A stretch of 64,000 bases of DNA from Natronosalvus caseinilyticus (GTDB taxonomy: Archaea; Halobacteriota; Halobacteria; Halobacteriales; Natrialbaceae), in contig NZ_CP071596.1 of NCBI RefSeq assembly GCF_017357105.1, positions 2,666,001 through 2,730,000 on the forward strand, read 5' to 3'. Positions 9,363-17,972 of the stretch are shown in pieces; position 1 is the stretch's first letter, and every line of letters starts with the position of its first letter. The notes under the pieces were generated by a model. The model searched no databases, had not been told where the DNA came from, and worked only from the letters and a program-made list of their open reading frames with translations. Position numbers and translations under genes: made by a program.

Positions 9363-11327
9363 ATGAACATGGGATATACACCACTCACCGAGTACGGAAT
9401 CATCGGCAACGACGACCGGATGGCCCTTGTCGATCTATCCGGATCGATCGACTGGTGCTGTTTTCCCCACGCCGCGGGACCGAGCGTGTTCGCCCGCCTG
9501 CTCGACGACGAACGAGGCGGTCACTTCGCCGTCAGGCCGACGGACAGCTACGAGGTCGAACAGGCTTACCGCGATCGGACGAACGTCCTCGAGACCACGT
9601 TCTCGACGCGCTCGGGGACGCTCGAGGTGACGGACTTCATGCCGGTCTGGAGGGACGACGACCGCGAACACGACGGCGACCAGAACCACGACGACCGAGA
9701 CCAGCGCGCGATCTACCGACGCGTCCGGTGTACGGACGGGACGCTCACCGTCGAACTCGAGTTCGAGCCGCGGTTCGAGTACGGCCAGGCGCCGACGACC
9801 GTCTCGCGGACGGAGACCGGCTACGTGGCGACCGGCGACTCGAGTGCGAGCCCCGACTGGATCGAGCGCCAGGACGACCTCGTCCTCGAGGTCTGTGGCG
9901 AGTTCGAACCGAACGCGCTCGAGGATCGCGTCGTCGGCACGCGAACGCTGGTCGCGGACGACGAGGTCTGGTTCTGTCTCCGGTACGGGGTGGGCGGACG
10001 CGACGGCGAAGGGGAAGAGGAAGGGGAAGGAAAAGAGCCACAGAGACAGAAATCAGCGTCGATCGCATCCTGTCGAAACGCCCTCGAGTCGACCGTCGAC
10101 TACTGGCAATCCTGGACGGACTCGCTGATCGACGACGCGGTCCCGCTCGTCGACGACACCCCCTGGGGCGAGTACGTCCTCCGATCGGGGCTGGTGCTCA
10201 AACTCCTGATCAACGAGGAGACGGGCGGCATCTACGCTGCAGCGACGACGTCGCTCCCGGAGAAGTACGGCACCGATCGCAACTGGGACTACCGGTACAA
10301 CTGGATCCGCGACGCGAAGTTCACGGTCCAGGCCCTGCACAACCTGGGTCGAGACGAGGAAGCCCGCGACTACTTCGAGTGGTTCCGGGACATCGTCACC
10401 GAGTCGCCGGGCGAGATGCAACCCGTCTACGGCGTTCACGGTGAGGCGGACCTCACCGAACACGAGCTCGAGGGGCTCTCGGGCTATCGCCACTCGACGC
10501 CGATTCGAATCGGCAACGCGGCCGCGACCCAGAACCAGCACGATATCTACGGCGCCATCGTGCAGGCGATTTACGAGACGCTCGTCCGCGACGGCGACCT
10601 CGACGACGACGAGTGGGAAGCGATCGAAGCGCTGGTCGATCACGTCTGCGCCGTCTGGGCGGAGCCCGATCACGGCATCTGGGAGTACCGCGACGAACAG
10701 CGTCACTACGTCCACTCGAAGCTCCTCTGCTGGGTCGCCCTCGAGCGCGGGATCACGCTCGCCGAGGACCACGACGTCGAGGCGCCGCTCGAGCGCTGGC
10801 GATCGGAACGCCGGGCGGTCCGTGAGGCGATCCTCGAGCACGGCTACAGCGAGCGTGTGGGGTCGTTCGTCCAGCACTTCGACACGGACACCGCACTCGA
10901 CGCGTCCTGTCTCCTGATCCCGCTGTACGGGTTCCTCCCGCCGGACGACCCCCGGGTGACGGCGACGCTCGACACCGTCCTGGATGAGCTCGCGACCGAC
11001 GAGGGGCTGGTCTACCGAACGAAGGGGAGCGAGGCCGTCCCCGACGTCCACGGGACGTTCGTCTTCTGCACCTGCTGGCTCGTCGACGCGCTCGTGTTGG
11101 CCGACCGGATCGACGCGGCCGAGGACATCTTCCACACCGTGCTCGAGCACGCCTCGCCGCTCGGGTTGCTGTCGGAGCGAATCGAACCCGAGACCGGCGA
11201 ACTCCTCGGCAATTTCCCGCAGGCGTTCAGCCACATCGGCCTCGTCAACAGTGCGATCTACCTGGCGAGTGCTCGGGGCGAGGCCGACGAGTTGAACAAC
11301 GATCCGCGGAGAGACGATCGACGGTGA
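9363..11327 (+). CDS. Glycoside hydrolase family 15 protein (glucoamylase/trehalase-like)
   Basis: 654 residues, typical for archaeal GH15 enzymes, which hydrolyse alpha-1,4 glucans or trehalose. An N-terminal beta-sandwich (about 1-240, starting YTPLTEYGIIGND) precedes an (alpha/alpha)6 barrel with NWDYRYNWIRDA, a GH15 hallmark. Probable catalytic glutamates are Glu441 (GIWEYRDE) and Glu605 (LLSERIEP). Two hydrophilic insertions, a Asp/His-rich stretch near residue 100 and a Glu/Gly/Lys stretch near 220, are absent from many homologues and look like low-complexity halophile loops. There is no signal peptide, so it is cytoplasmic, perhaps acting on storage glucan or trehalose. A second ATG lies two codons in. 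Confidence 0.9.
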   Translation: MNMGYTPLTEYGIIGNDDRMALVDLSGSIDWCCFPHAAGPSVFARLLDDERGGHFAVRPTDSYEVEQAYRDRTNVLETTFSTRSGTLEVTDFMPVWRDDDREHDGDQNHDDRDQRAIYRRVRCTDGTLTVELEFEPRFEYGQAPTTVSRTETGYVATGDSSASPDWIERQDDLVLEVCGEFEPNALEDRVVGTRTLVADDEVWFCLRYGVGGRDGEGEEEGEGKEPQRQKSASIASCRNALESTVDYWQSWTDSLIDDAVPLVDDTPWGEYVLRSGLVLKLLINEETGGIYAAATTSLPEKYGTDRNWDYRYNWIRDAKFTVQALHNLGRDEEARDYFEWFRDIVTESPGEMQPVYGVHGEADLTEHELEGLSGYRHSTPIRIGNAAATQNQHDIYGAIVQAIYETLVRDGDLDDDEWEAIEALVDHVCAVWAEPDHGIWEYRDEQRHYVHSKLLCWVALERGITLAEDHDVEAPLERWRSERRAVREAILEHGYSERVGSFVQHFDTDTALDASCLLIPLYGFLPPDDPRVTATLDTVLDELATDEGLVYRTKGSEAVPDVHGTFVFCTCWLVDALVLADRIDAAEDIFHTVLEHASPLGLLSERIEPETGELLGNFPQAFSHIGLVNSAIYLASARGEADELNNDPRRDDRR

Positions 11328-11486
11328 CGGTGACGGTAACGACGGTGTGTCGCGAGAACGGAGCGACAGTACGGCATTACGTCGCGGGAATCGGCCGGCG
11401 GCGACAGCAATGTATCGCCGAACAGAACGAGACGTACGTTAGAAGACGAGTGCGACACCTCGCCTCGCGAGAAACCAAGGAACGAC

Positions 11487-11789
11487 TCAAGACGACGGCG
11501 TCTCGAGGAGAATCGGCGTCGCGTTGCGGTTACGTTTATCGTCCCGTTCGTGAGCACGCTCGGTCGGTTCGGGCGGGTCGATGTGCGAAACTGGCTCGAC
11601 GACGAGTTCCGTCTCGCTCCCCCGGGAACCGCCGGAGTCGGGGGACGAAGGACCGTCCGAGGACTCGCCCCGTCCGTCGGAATCGTCCTGGTCGTACCGG
11701 GCCCCGCAATTGTGACACACGACCCCGCCGTCGACGTGGGCGAACAGCCGTTCGCCACACGCCACACACCGTTGCGACGGATAGATCAT
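11487..11789 (-). CDS. Small zinc-ribbon protein with acidic tail
   Basis: About 100 residues. The N-terminus carries two CxxC knuckles (RCVACGERLF and VVCHNCGARYD) that make a zinc ribbon, followed by a disordered Ser/Asp/Glu-rich tail. The function is unknown. An ATG at 11798 is in frame, but a TATA-like element at 11812-11819 lies 27 bases from the ATG at 11789, so the inner start fits a leaderless transcript better. It is divergent from the DUF309 gene across about 120 bases. Confidence 0.68.
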   Translation of the reverse strand: MIYPSQRCVACGERLFAHVDGGVVCHNCGARYDQDDSDGRGESSDGPSSPDSGGSRGSETELVVEPVSHIDPPEPTERAHERDDKRNRNATPILLETPSS

Positions 11790-11811
11790 TACTCCCATTC
11801 GTCAATCGAAT

Positions 11812-11819
11812 CCTATAAG
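11812..11819 (-). promoter_or_regulatory. TATA-like box for the zinc-ribbon gene
   Basis: On the minus strand this reads CTTATAGG. Its centre is 27 bases before the ATG at 11789, the spacing expected for a leaderless archaeal transcript, and it decides between two possible starts. Confidence 0.5.
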
Positions 11820-11878
11820 CGCTCCGGCCAATCTACGACGTCGGGAACGGGTCGGCGGTTCGCGCGGAGGCGCCAAGA

Positions 11879-11887
11879 CGTTTTACC
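11879..11887 (+). promoter_or_regulatory. TATA-like box for the DUF309 gene
   Basis: CGTTTTACC is centred 26 bases before the GTG at 11909, supporting that GTG as the start of a leaderless transcript. Confidence 0.5.
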
Positions 11888-11908
11888 CTGCCCCTCATCT
11901 ATCCCCCC

Positions 11909-12397
11909 GTGGACGAACACACACGAGCCCCCGACGTGGACCCGCCGTCGGACTCGAGCGCGCCGACGGGCTGGCGGCCCGAACTCGACCGCTGGGAACA
12001 CGGAACGCTCCGGCGGGCGACGGTTCACGGCGTCCGACTGTTCAACGCCGGCGACTACCACGCGAGTCACGACTGTTTCGAAGACGAGTGGTACAACTAC
12101 GGTCGTGGAACGGTCGAGAGCCGGTTCCTCCACGGCATGGTACAGGTCGCCGCCGGCGTCTACAAGCACGTCGACTTCGAGGACGAGGACGGGATGCGAA
12201 GCCTGTTCGTCACCGCACTGCAGTACCTCCACGGCGTCCCGAACGACTTCTACGGCGTCGACCTGCTCGAGGTCCGGATTACGATGACGAACGCGCAGAA
12301 CGACCCATCGGTCCTCGACGGGTGGAAACTCCCGCTCGACGGCCGGTATCCGGAGGCGACCGAGGCCGACGTCGCCTACGTCGAGGGACTCGAGTAG
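11909..12397 (+). CDS. DUF309 domain-containing protein
   Basis: 162 residues with a GTG start supported by a TATA-like box 26 bases upstream. After a disordered N-terminal 25 residues, the DUF309 helical fold is recognisable from [17 protein letters not shown] and [16 protein letters not shown], which hold the family's conserved His, Glu and Trp positions. The family is widespread but has no established biochemical role. The C-terminus ([16 protein letters not shown]) is intact. The next gene on this strand, the polyprenyl synthase, follows after 190 bases and has its own ribosome binding site, so an operon is not certain. Confidence 0.85.
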   Translation: MDEHTRAPDVDPPSDSSAPTGWRPELDRWEHGTLRRATVHGVRLFNAGDYHASHDCFEDEWYNYGRGTVESRFLHGMVQVAAGVYKHVDFEDEDGMRSLFVTALQYLHGVPNDFYGVDLLEVRITMTNAQNDPSVLDGWKLPLDGRYPEATEADVAYVEGLE

Positions 12398-12587
12398 CGG
12401 GGTGCGTCGGCGCCATTTCGGCTGCTGTCGTCGCGCGAGCAATTGTCGTCACAGAGCACGCGTCACCGGACTCGAGCGAGCGCCGTCACTCGCTGATCTG
12501 CGCTGTTCTCCCGCGTTCACCGCCCGGACGACGACCATTTCATCGGAAACTGAAGCTTTTTGTCCACCCCGAGCGAGGAGGAGACGT

Positions 12588-13658
12588 ATGCGAGAGGCGC
12601 TTGCCGAGTGGCGGCCGGTGATCGACGACGCCATCGCCGAAATTCTCCCACGGGAGGTCGACGGCGACGACCTTGAGGCGTTCTTCGGTGAGCCGACGTT
12701 CGCGTACGATCCGGAGGGGATCCAGCGCGCGCTCGCCGATCCGCTCTGGGACCTCCTCGATCGTGGCGGCAAACGATGGCGAGCCGTCCTGTTTCTGGTG
12801 TTCGTCGAGGCGCTCGGTGAGAATCCCGAAGCGTTCCTCCCCTACGCCTGTATTCCCGAAATCCTCCACAACGGGACGATCATCGTCGACGACGTCGAAG
12901 ACGAAGCGTCGATTCGACGCGGCGAACCGGCGCTCCACCACGTCCACGGCGAGGACGTCGCCCTGAACGCCGGCAACGCGATGTACTTTCTCCCGCTGAA
13001 GATTCTGACCCACGATCCCGCCGACCTCGGCCCAGAAACGCGACTTCGGGCCTACGAGATGCTGCTATATGAACTCAACAGGACCCACCTCGGACAGGGG
13101 ATGGACATCTGCTGGCACAACGACCGCGGCGTCCGCATCTCGACCGAGCAGTACCTCGAGATGTGCGCCTGCAAGACCGGGTGTCTGAGCCGGATCGTCG
13201 CCCGTCTGGCGGCGATCGTCACCGGTCAGTCGACGACCGTCGAGGATGGGCTGGCCCAGTACGCCGAACTGACGGCCATCGCGTTCCAGATCGGCGACGA
13301 CATCCTCGACGTCGAGCACTCGCTGGGGCGGGCTGGCGAGTTCGGTAAGGAGTTCGGCAACGACATCCGCGAGGGAAAGAAGACGTTGCTGGTGTTACAC
13401 GCCATCGAAACCGCAGGCCCCGACCGAGCGGGGCGACTCGAGGAGATCCTCGGAATGGAAGCCAACACCGACGAGGAAATCGCCGAGGCACTCGCGATCC
13501 TGGAGGACGTGGGGAGCATCGAGTACGCCCGCGAACGAGCACTCGAGTTCTCGGAACAGGCACGGGTGGCGCTCGAGGACCTGCCGGTCGAGCTGGCACC
13601 GGGACCGAAAGCGCAGTTGGTCGAGTTTACCGAGTTCGTCGTCGATCGGGACGTCTGA
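12588..13658 (+). CDS. Polyprenyl synthetase family protein (trans-isoprenyl diphosphate synthase)
   Basis: 356 residues. It condenses isopentenyl diphosphate onto an allylic diphosphate to build the C20 or longer chains used in archaeal lipids and quinones. The first Asp-rich motif is DDVEDEASIRRG (residues 101-112), preceded by ILHNGTIIV, and the second is GDDILD in the last third. The start is the ATG at 12588, preceded by a purine-rich GAGGAGGAGA; the frame continues upstream but is Arg/Ser-rich and unlike the family. Product chain length cannot be read from the sequence alone. A distinct N-terminal 60 residues precede GGKRWR, the usual GGKRxR motif of the family. Confidence 0.9.
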   Translation: MREALAEWRPVIDDAIAEILPREVDGDDLEAFFGEPTFAYDPEGIQRALADPLWDLLDRGGKRWRAVLFLVFVEALGENPEAFLPYACIPEILHNGTIIVDDVEDEASIRRGEPALHHVHGEDVALNAGNAMYFLPLKILTHDPADLGPETRLRAYEMLLYELNRTHLGQGMDICWHNDRGVRISTEQYLEMCACKTGCLSRIVARLAAIVTGQSTTVEDGLAQYAELTAIAFQIGDDILDVEHSLGRAGEFGKEFGNDIREGKKTLLVLHAIETAGPDRAGRLEEILGMEANTDEEIAEALAILEDVGSIEYARERALEFSEQARVALEDLPVELAPGPKAQLVEFTEFVVDRDV

Positions 13659-13689
13659 GGGCCTTTTGGCGATTTCCGGAGTTCAGGCG

Positions 13690-14628
13690 TTATCGCTCGC
13701 CGGTTTCGTCAGCCTCGAGGTACGGCCGACAGACCCGCTCGACGCCGTCCTCGAAGTCGATTTCGGGGCGCCATCCAGTCGCATCCCTGAACGTCGAACT
13801 GTCGGCGCAGGTGTCGTGAACGTAGTTCGTCAGCGGGATGGGTTCGTAGACCGGTTCGACGTCGGTTCCGAGGGCGTCGTTGAGCAGGTCGACCACCTCG
13901 TTGAACGAGTACGACTCCCCGGTCCCGAGGTTGTAGACGCCCTCGAGTCGGTTCTCGGCGGCGAGTTCGAGGCCACGGACGACGTCCTCGACGTGCGTGA
14001 AGTCCCGGGTCTGGCTGCCGTCGCCCCACAGGACCGGCGGGGTGCCGTCGGCGATCTTCTCGGCGAACTGCGAGACGGTGTTCGCGAACGTCCCTTTGTG
14101 GCTCTCCGCCCCGCCGTATCCCTGGTAGACCGAGAAGAATCGCATGCCAGCCAGCGCGAGGTCGTCGTAGAAGTCGTTGTAGTACTCCGCGTAGCGCTCC
14201 CTGGCGAGCATCGAGGCGTCGTAGCCGGTCGAGGCGTCGATGGGAACGTTCTCGGGAGTCGGTTCGGTCCGGTCGCCGTAGATCGAGGATGTCGACGCGT
14301 ACACGACCGTCTCACAGCCGTCGGCCATCGCCTGCTCGACGACGTTGACGAACCCCTCGACGTTCACTCGCGTCCCCTCCCGCGGATGATCCTCGAGCAA
14401 TTGTCGACTCGAGAGCGCCGCCAGGTGGAAGACGACGTCGACGTCGGTCGGGAGGTCGTCGTCGAGGACGTCCGCCTCGACGTACGTGACCGCGTCCTCG
14501 AGGTTGTCGACCGTGCCGAGGAAGCCGTTGTCGAGGGCGACGACGTCGTTGTCCGCGGCGAGCGCGTTCGCGAGGTTCGAGCCGATGAACCCCGTGCCGC
14601 CGGTGACGAGGACTCGCTTTCCGTCCAT
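13690..14628 (-). CDS. NAD-dependent epimerase/dehydratase (extended SDR) with altered YxxxK motif
   Basis: 312 residues of the extended SDR fold, similar to UDP-glucose 4-epimerases. The Rossmann motif is TGGTGFIG (residues 9-16), and the active-site Ser/Thr region ASTSSIYG is at about 111-118. The usual catalytic YxxxK is YDASM (Tyr136, Met140), so the lysine is missing and catalysis by the normal SDR route is doubtful unless another residue substitutes. Downstream SDR landmarks (GDGSQTRDFTHVEDVV) are normal. It is the last gene of a minus-strand run with two GT4 glycosyltransferases, suggesting nucleotide-sugar supply. A TATA-like element precedes the ATG by 26 bases. Confidence 0.85.
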   Translation of the reverse strand: MDGKRVLVTGGTGFIGSNLANALAADNDVVALDNGFLGTVDNLEDAVTYVEADVLDDDLPTDVDVVFHLAALSSRQLLEDHPREGTRVNVEGFVNVVEQAMADGCETVVYASTSSIYGDRTEPTPENVPIDASTGYDASMLARERYAEYYNDFYDDLALAGMRFFSVYQGYGGAESHKGTFANTVSQFAEKIADGTPPVLWGDGSQTRDFTHVEDVVRGLELAAENRLEGVYNLGTGESYSFNEVVDLLNDALGTDVEPVYEPIPLTNYVHDTCADSSTFRDATGWRPEIDFEDGVERVCRPYLEADETGER

Positions 14629-14650
14629 AGAGAACCGTTCCGACCTTCGT

Positions 14651-14658
14651 CATATAGG
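14651..14658 (-). promoter_or_regulatory. TATA-like box for the SDR gene
   Basis: The minus strand reads CCTATATG, centred about 26 bases before the ATG at 14628. It suggests the SDR gene can be transcribed separately from the glycosyltransferases upstream of it. Confidence 0.5.
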
Positions 14659-14799
14659 GGTACTGATTGCCGATCGTTGATTGCCCGTGTCGTCGGGTGC
14701 GGGCCCCACTCGAGCCGTAGTCGAGCGGTGTTCGGAATACCGACGATCAGCGTCGAATCCCCGACAAGAGGCCGGCAAACAGCCGCCGAACAATCCCAG

Positions 14800-15897
14800 T
14801 CAGTCCTCGTGAGACGGCCCCCACTGCAAATCCTCGAGCGCGGACGCCGCCGGCGTCGTCAGCGGCACGTTGTGGTACAGTTGCTCGAGGTGGACCAGCG
14901 TCCGGTCGATGGCGTAGCGCTCGACGGCCGCCCGGGTGTCGCGGTCGGTCTCGAGACAGGACTCGATCCCCTCGGCCATCGCCTCGAGGTCACCCAGGGC
15001 GAACCGGTCGCCGTTCTCGGGCTGGATCGTCTCGTCGAACGGCGGGACGTCGGCGGCCGCGACTGGCGTTCCGCAGGCGTTCGCCTCGAGCGTCGACAGG
15101 CCCAGGGTGTCGCCCGTCGAGGCCGTCACGAAGACGTCGATCGAGGAGTAGAAGGTGGGGACGTCCTCGCGCGGGAGGAAGTCCCGCAGGGTGACGTTCT
15201 CGGGCGCCTGGGCCTCGAGCGGTTCGCGGTACGGCCCCTCGCCGACGATGACGAACTCGTAGTCGGGCAGTTCGGCGGCGACGCGCAGGATCTCGTCGAC
15301 GTTCTTCTCCATGCTCAGCCGGCCGCTGTAGCCGACGACGGTCTGATCCGGATCGGGATACCAGTCCTCGTCGGTCGGCTGGAAGAACTCCATGTCGATG
15401 CCGACAGGGAGTTCGATGTACTCGACGGCGCGGTTGATCCGACTCGTCGAGGCGGTGACGACGTCGAAACTCCCGAGCAGGGCGTTCTCCCAGGGGACGT
15501 ACAGCTTGCTCAGGCCGCGAGCGACCGTCTTCGACTTCACGCTCTGGTGGAAGTACTCCTCGAGTGGCGTGTGGTGGGTGTAGATCGATGGCACGTCGTG
15601 CTTCTTGGCGTAGTAGCGCCCGAGGATGCCCACCGGAGCGGGACCGTGGCAGTGAACGACGTCGAGATCGGGTAGTTTCGAGGTTCGCTTGAACAGGGGA
15701 ATCCGATACCCGCGGTAGAACGGGTTCGGCAGGGACCGGACCGGAATCTCGTTCTCGTCCGGTTCGTACTCGCCGTCCGGATACACGACGTACACCTCGT
15801 GTCCCTTCGCCTCGAGTTCCGCCCGCCAGAGGTCGATCGTGTACGTGACGCCGTCGATCCCGGGGAAGTAGCTGTCGGTGAAGAAGCCGATCTTCAT
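14800..15897 (-). CDS. GT4 family glycosyltransferase
   Basis: 365 residues with a GT-B fold. The N-terminal acceptor half starts MKIGFFTDSYFPGIDGVTY. The C-terminal donor half has YSGRLSMEKNVDEIL, IVGEGPYREPLE and the signature TLGLSTLEANACGTPVAA (the position of the E-x7-E motif). Such retaining enzymes move a sugar from a nucleotide donor to a lipid or glycan; the start resembles glycolipid-forming members, but the substrate is not known. Its ATG follows the stop codon of the upstream GT4 gene without any gap, so the two are almost certainly translated from one mRNA. Confidence 0.88.
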   Translation of the reverse strand: MKIGFFTDSYFPGIDGVTYTIDLWRAELEAKGHEVYVVYPDGEYEPDENEIPVRSLPNPFYRGYRIPLFKRTSKLPDLDVVHCHGPAPVGILGRYYAKKHDVPSIYTHHTPLEEYFHQSVKSKTVARGLSKLYVPWENALLGSFDVVTASTSRINRAVEYIELPVGIDMEFFQPTDEDWYPDPDQTVVGYSGRLSMEKNVDEILRVAAELPDYEFVIVGEGPYREPLEAQAPENVTLRDFLPREDVPTFYSSIDVFVTASTGDTLGLSTLEANACGTPVAAADVPPFDETIQPENGDRFALGDLEAMAEGIESCLETDRDTRAAVERYAIDRTLVHLEQLYHNVPLTTPAASALEDLQWGPSHED

Positions 15898-16881
15898 TCA
15901 GGTCACCTCCGCGTACAGGGTCTCGTAGCGACCCGCGACCGCCGAGAGCGAGAACGCCTCGCTTCGCTTCGCGGCGTTGTCGCCCAGCCGCTGGCGGACG
16001 TCGGGATCGCGAAGCCGTTCGATCGCCGTCTCGAATCCTTCGGTGCCGTCCGCGTCGACTTTCAGGCAGTCTTCGTCGTCCTCGAGCCATGCAAACGTCT
16101 CGATGTCGCGGACGACGACGGGTTTGCCGGCCGCCATCGCTTCGAGCAGGGCGATCCCCTCGTTCTCCTCGTGGGTCGGGAAGAAGAAGACGTCACCCGC
16201 CGCGAACGCGCCGCGGATGTCCTCGACGTAGCCGGTGAACGTGCAGTTCGACGGGGCCTCGTCGACGAGGCGGAGCGTCTCCCGGCCTTTCAATGATCGA
16301 TCCACGGGGCCGAACCAGACGAAGTCGACGTCCGGCAGCCGCCGCGCCGTCTCGACGAACGTCTCGAGCCCCTTGCGCTTGATGACGTGACCGACGAGGA
16401 AGACGACCGGGGGTTCGAGGTCGTAGCGCTCCCGGTAGGTCTCCTCGAGCGACTCGAACCCCTTGAGTTTCTCGACGTCGACGCCGTTGGAGATGACGGT
16501 CGTCGGCACGTCGGCGTACGACTCGATCAGTTGCTGGTTATACGCCGAAGGACAGACGAGCGCGTCGGCCAGGCCGTAGGCCCGCTCGAGGTACGGCCGC
16601 AGTGGCTTCGCCAGCGCGTTGGTGAACCGGAAACTGTCGCCGAAGTCTTCGGCGGTAACGTGGGTGTTGGCGACGACCGGAACTCCCCTCGAGCGAGCGC
16701 GCCGGGCGTACCAGACCGACCGCGGCCCCATGAGGTTGCAGTGAAACACGTCGACGTCGAGTCGGGGCTCGGTCGTGTACGCGACGTCGAGTCGATCCAG
16801 CATCTTGCGCTGGTGGGCGACCGACTCCCGAATGCCGCCTGTGACGTGCGCTTCGAACTCGAAGTAGTGGGAGACCTTCAC
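15898..16881 (-). CDS. GT4 family glycosyltransferase
   Basis: 327 residues with a GT-B fold. Recognisable pieces are HVTGGIRESVAHQRKML near the N-terminus, VISNGVDVEKLKGF, FLVGHVIKRKGLETFVE, and the donor-site motif HEENEGIALLEAMAAGKP. It is somewhat short for GT4 because the N-terminal half is compact. It is upstream of and directly abutting a second GT4 gene, and 103 bases downstream of the alkaline-phosphatase-like gene, so these three probably form one operon for a surface glycan or glycolipid. Donor and acceptor are unknown. Confidence 0.88.
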   Translation of the reverse strand: MKVSHYFEFEAHVTGGIRESVAHQRKMLDRLDVAYTTEPRLDVDVFHCNLMGPRSVWYARRARSRGVPVVANTHVTAEDFGDSFRFTNALAKPLRPYLERAYGLADALVCPSAYNQQLIESYADVPTTVISNGVDVEKLKGFESLEETYRERYDLEPPVVFLVGHVIKRKGLETFVETARRLPDVDFVWFGPVDRSLKGRETLRLVDEAPSNCTFTGYVEDIRGAFAAGDVFFFPTHEENEGIALLEAMAAGKPVVVRDIETFAWLEDDEDCLKVDADGTEGFETAIERLRDPDVRQRLGDNAAKRSEAFSLSAVAGRYETLYAEVT

Positions 16882-16984
16882 GCGAGGTCACCTCTCGTTG
16901 CCGACCCGTTTGGTGGCGACTGGTTCGATGCTGGCCGATCCAATGGCGACTGCTTCATCCCCGTCGACGGACCGCCCCGCCGAC

Positions 16985-17842
16985 TCACTCGAGGACGAGC
17001 CACGGGACCTCCATGAGCGCCGGAATGTGCGTTTCGATGTGGTGCTCCCAGACGCCCTCCTCGCCGAACGCCTCCCCGTGATCGGCGGTGACGACGACCC
17101 GGCCCTCGAGTTCGGGGACGAGGGCCGCGATTGACTCGAGGGCGATTCGCAGGTTCTCCTCGTAGAGGGCCATCGCCGCGTCCCGGGTGCCGTTGCGGAC
17201 GAGGTCCGCCGGGTCGAGCTCGAGCCAGAGGCCGGCCTTCTGGGCGAGTTCACTCCCTTCGAGGGTCGACTCCACCTTCGGCCTGACCGTCTCGCCGAGG
17301 GAGTCGAGGACGCCCCCGTCTTCCTCGTCCTCGTCGGCTTCGTCCTGCCGTCGGATACCCTTCTGGATCTGTTTCAGTTTCTGCCCCGTGCCACGGGCGA
17401 GGTACGGCGCGTGGGGTTGCATGTAGTGAAGGATCGTCCGATCGGCCCCCTCGACCAGGTCGTGGCGCTCGGCGAACGACTCCGCTACGCTGTCGGGCGG
17501 GACGGTCCCGAGGTCGTCGTCCCACCCGTGCTTCCAGACGTCGACGACGTCGCTGATGTGTTCGTTTGCCGTCCACTCGTAGTCGCAGCTGGCCCCCCAC
17601 TTGAGTTCGTTCAGCGGAATCCCGAGGTCGTTGATGAACGGGTTCCCCGAAAAGTACGCGACGTCGTGGTCACCGGTGAACGTTCGAGACGCCCACTCCG
17701 GCGTCGACGACCCCGTACTCCGGCGCTTCTCGAGCGTGCCCTCGAGGTACTCGTCGTACACCTCGCTAAACACGTCGTACCGACACGCGTCCAGGACGAG
17801 ACAGTAATCCCACTGTGAGTCGAGGAGACGCTGGTCTTTCAT
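16985..17842 (-). CDS. Alkaline-phosphatase/sulfatase superfamily protein
   Basis: 285 residues. The start LVLDACRYDVFSEVY is typical of haloarchaeal sulfatase-like proteins found in polysaccharide clusters. HYMQPHAPY and VVVTADHGEAFGEEG supply His and Asp residues of the usual two-metal site. No signal peptide or membrane helix is seen, so it is probably cytoplasmic. The middle (about 160-185) is a Glu/Asp-rich insertion. The activity could be a phosphoryl or sulfuryl transfer on a glycan or lipid head group; the sequence does not settle which. It leads the minus-strand run of glycosyltransferases and is divergent from the UPF0104 membrane protein. Confidence 0.78.
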   Translation of the reverse strand: MKDQRLLDSQWDYCLVLDACRYDVFSEVYDEYLEGTLEKRRSTGSSTPEWASRTFTGDHDVAYFSGNPFINDLGIPLNELKWGASCDYEWTANEHISDVVDVWKHGWDDDLGTVPPDSVAESFAERHDLVEGADRTILHYMQPHAPYLARGTGQKLKQIQKGIRRQDEADEDEEDGGVLDSLGETVRPKVESTLEGSELAQKAGLWLELDPADLVRNGTRDAAMALYEENLRIALESIAALVPELEGRVVVTADHGEAFGEEGVWEHHIETHIPALMEVPWLVLE

Positions 17843-17972
17843 CTGTTATGTCCCGTTTGCTATCCAATCGACGTATCTTTACTGGTTCGTCGGCTGGCGG
17901 CAAAAAACCGCTACTTGCGCCCTATTCGAGGCGAATCAGGACGTTCAAGGGTATCGGTCCGTACTCTCAGGT

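Noticed and set aside
9363-11327. Loss of a catalytic Glu in the GH15 protein (DVHGTF where many members have EGTF)
   Set aside because: That Glu is not one of the two catalytic residues as I understand the family; the expected ones (Glu441, Glu605) are present.
13666-15675. Plus-strand open frame of 669 codons
   Set aside because: Antisense to the SDR and a glycosyltransferase, both with clear motifs.
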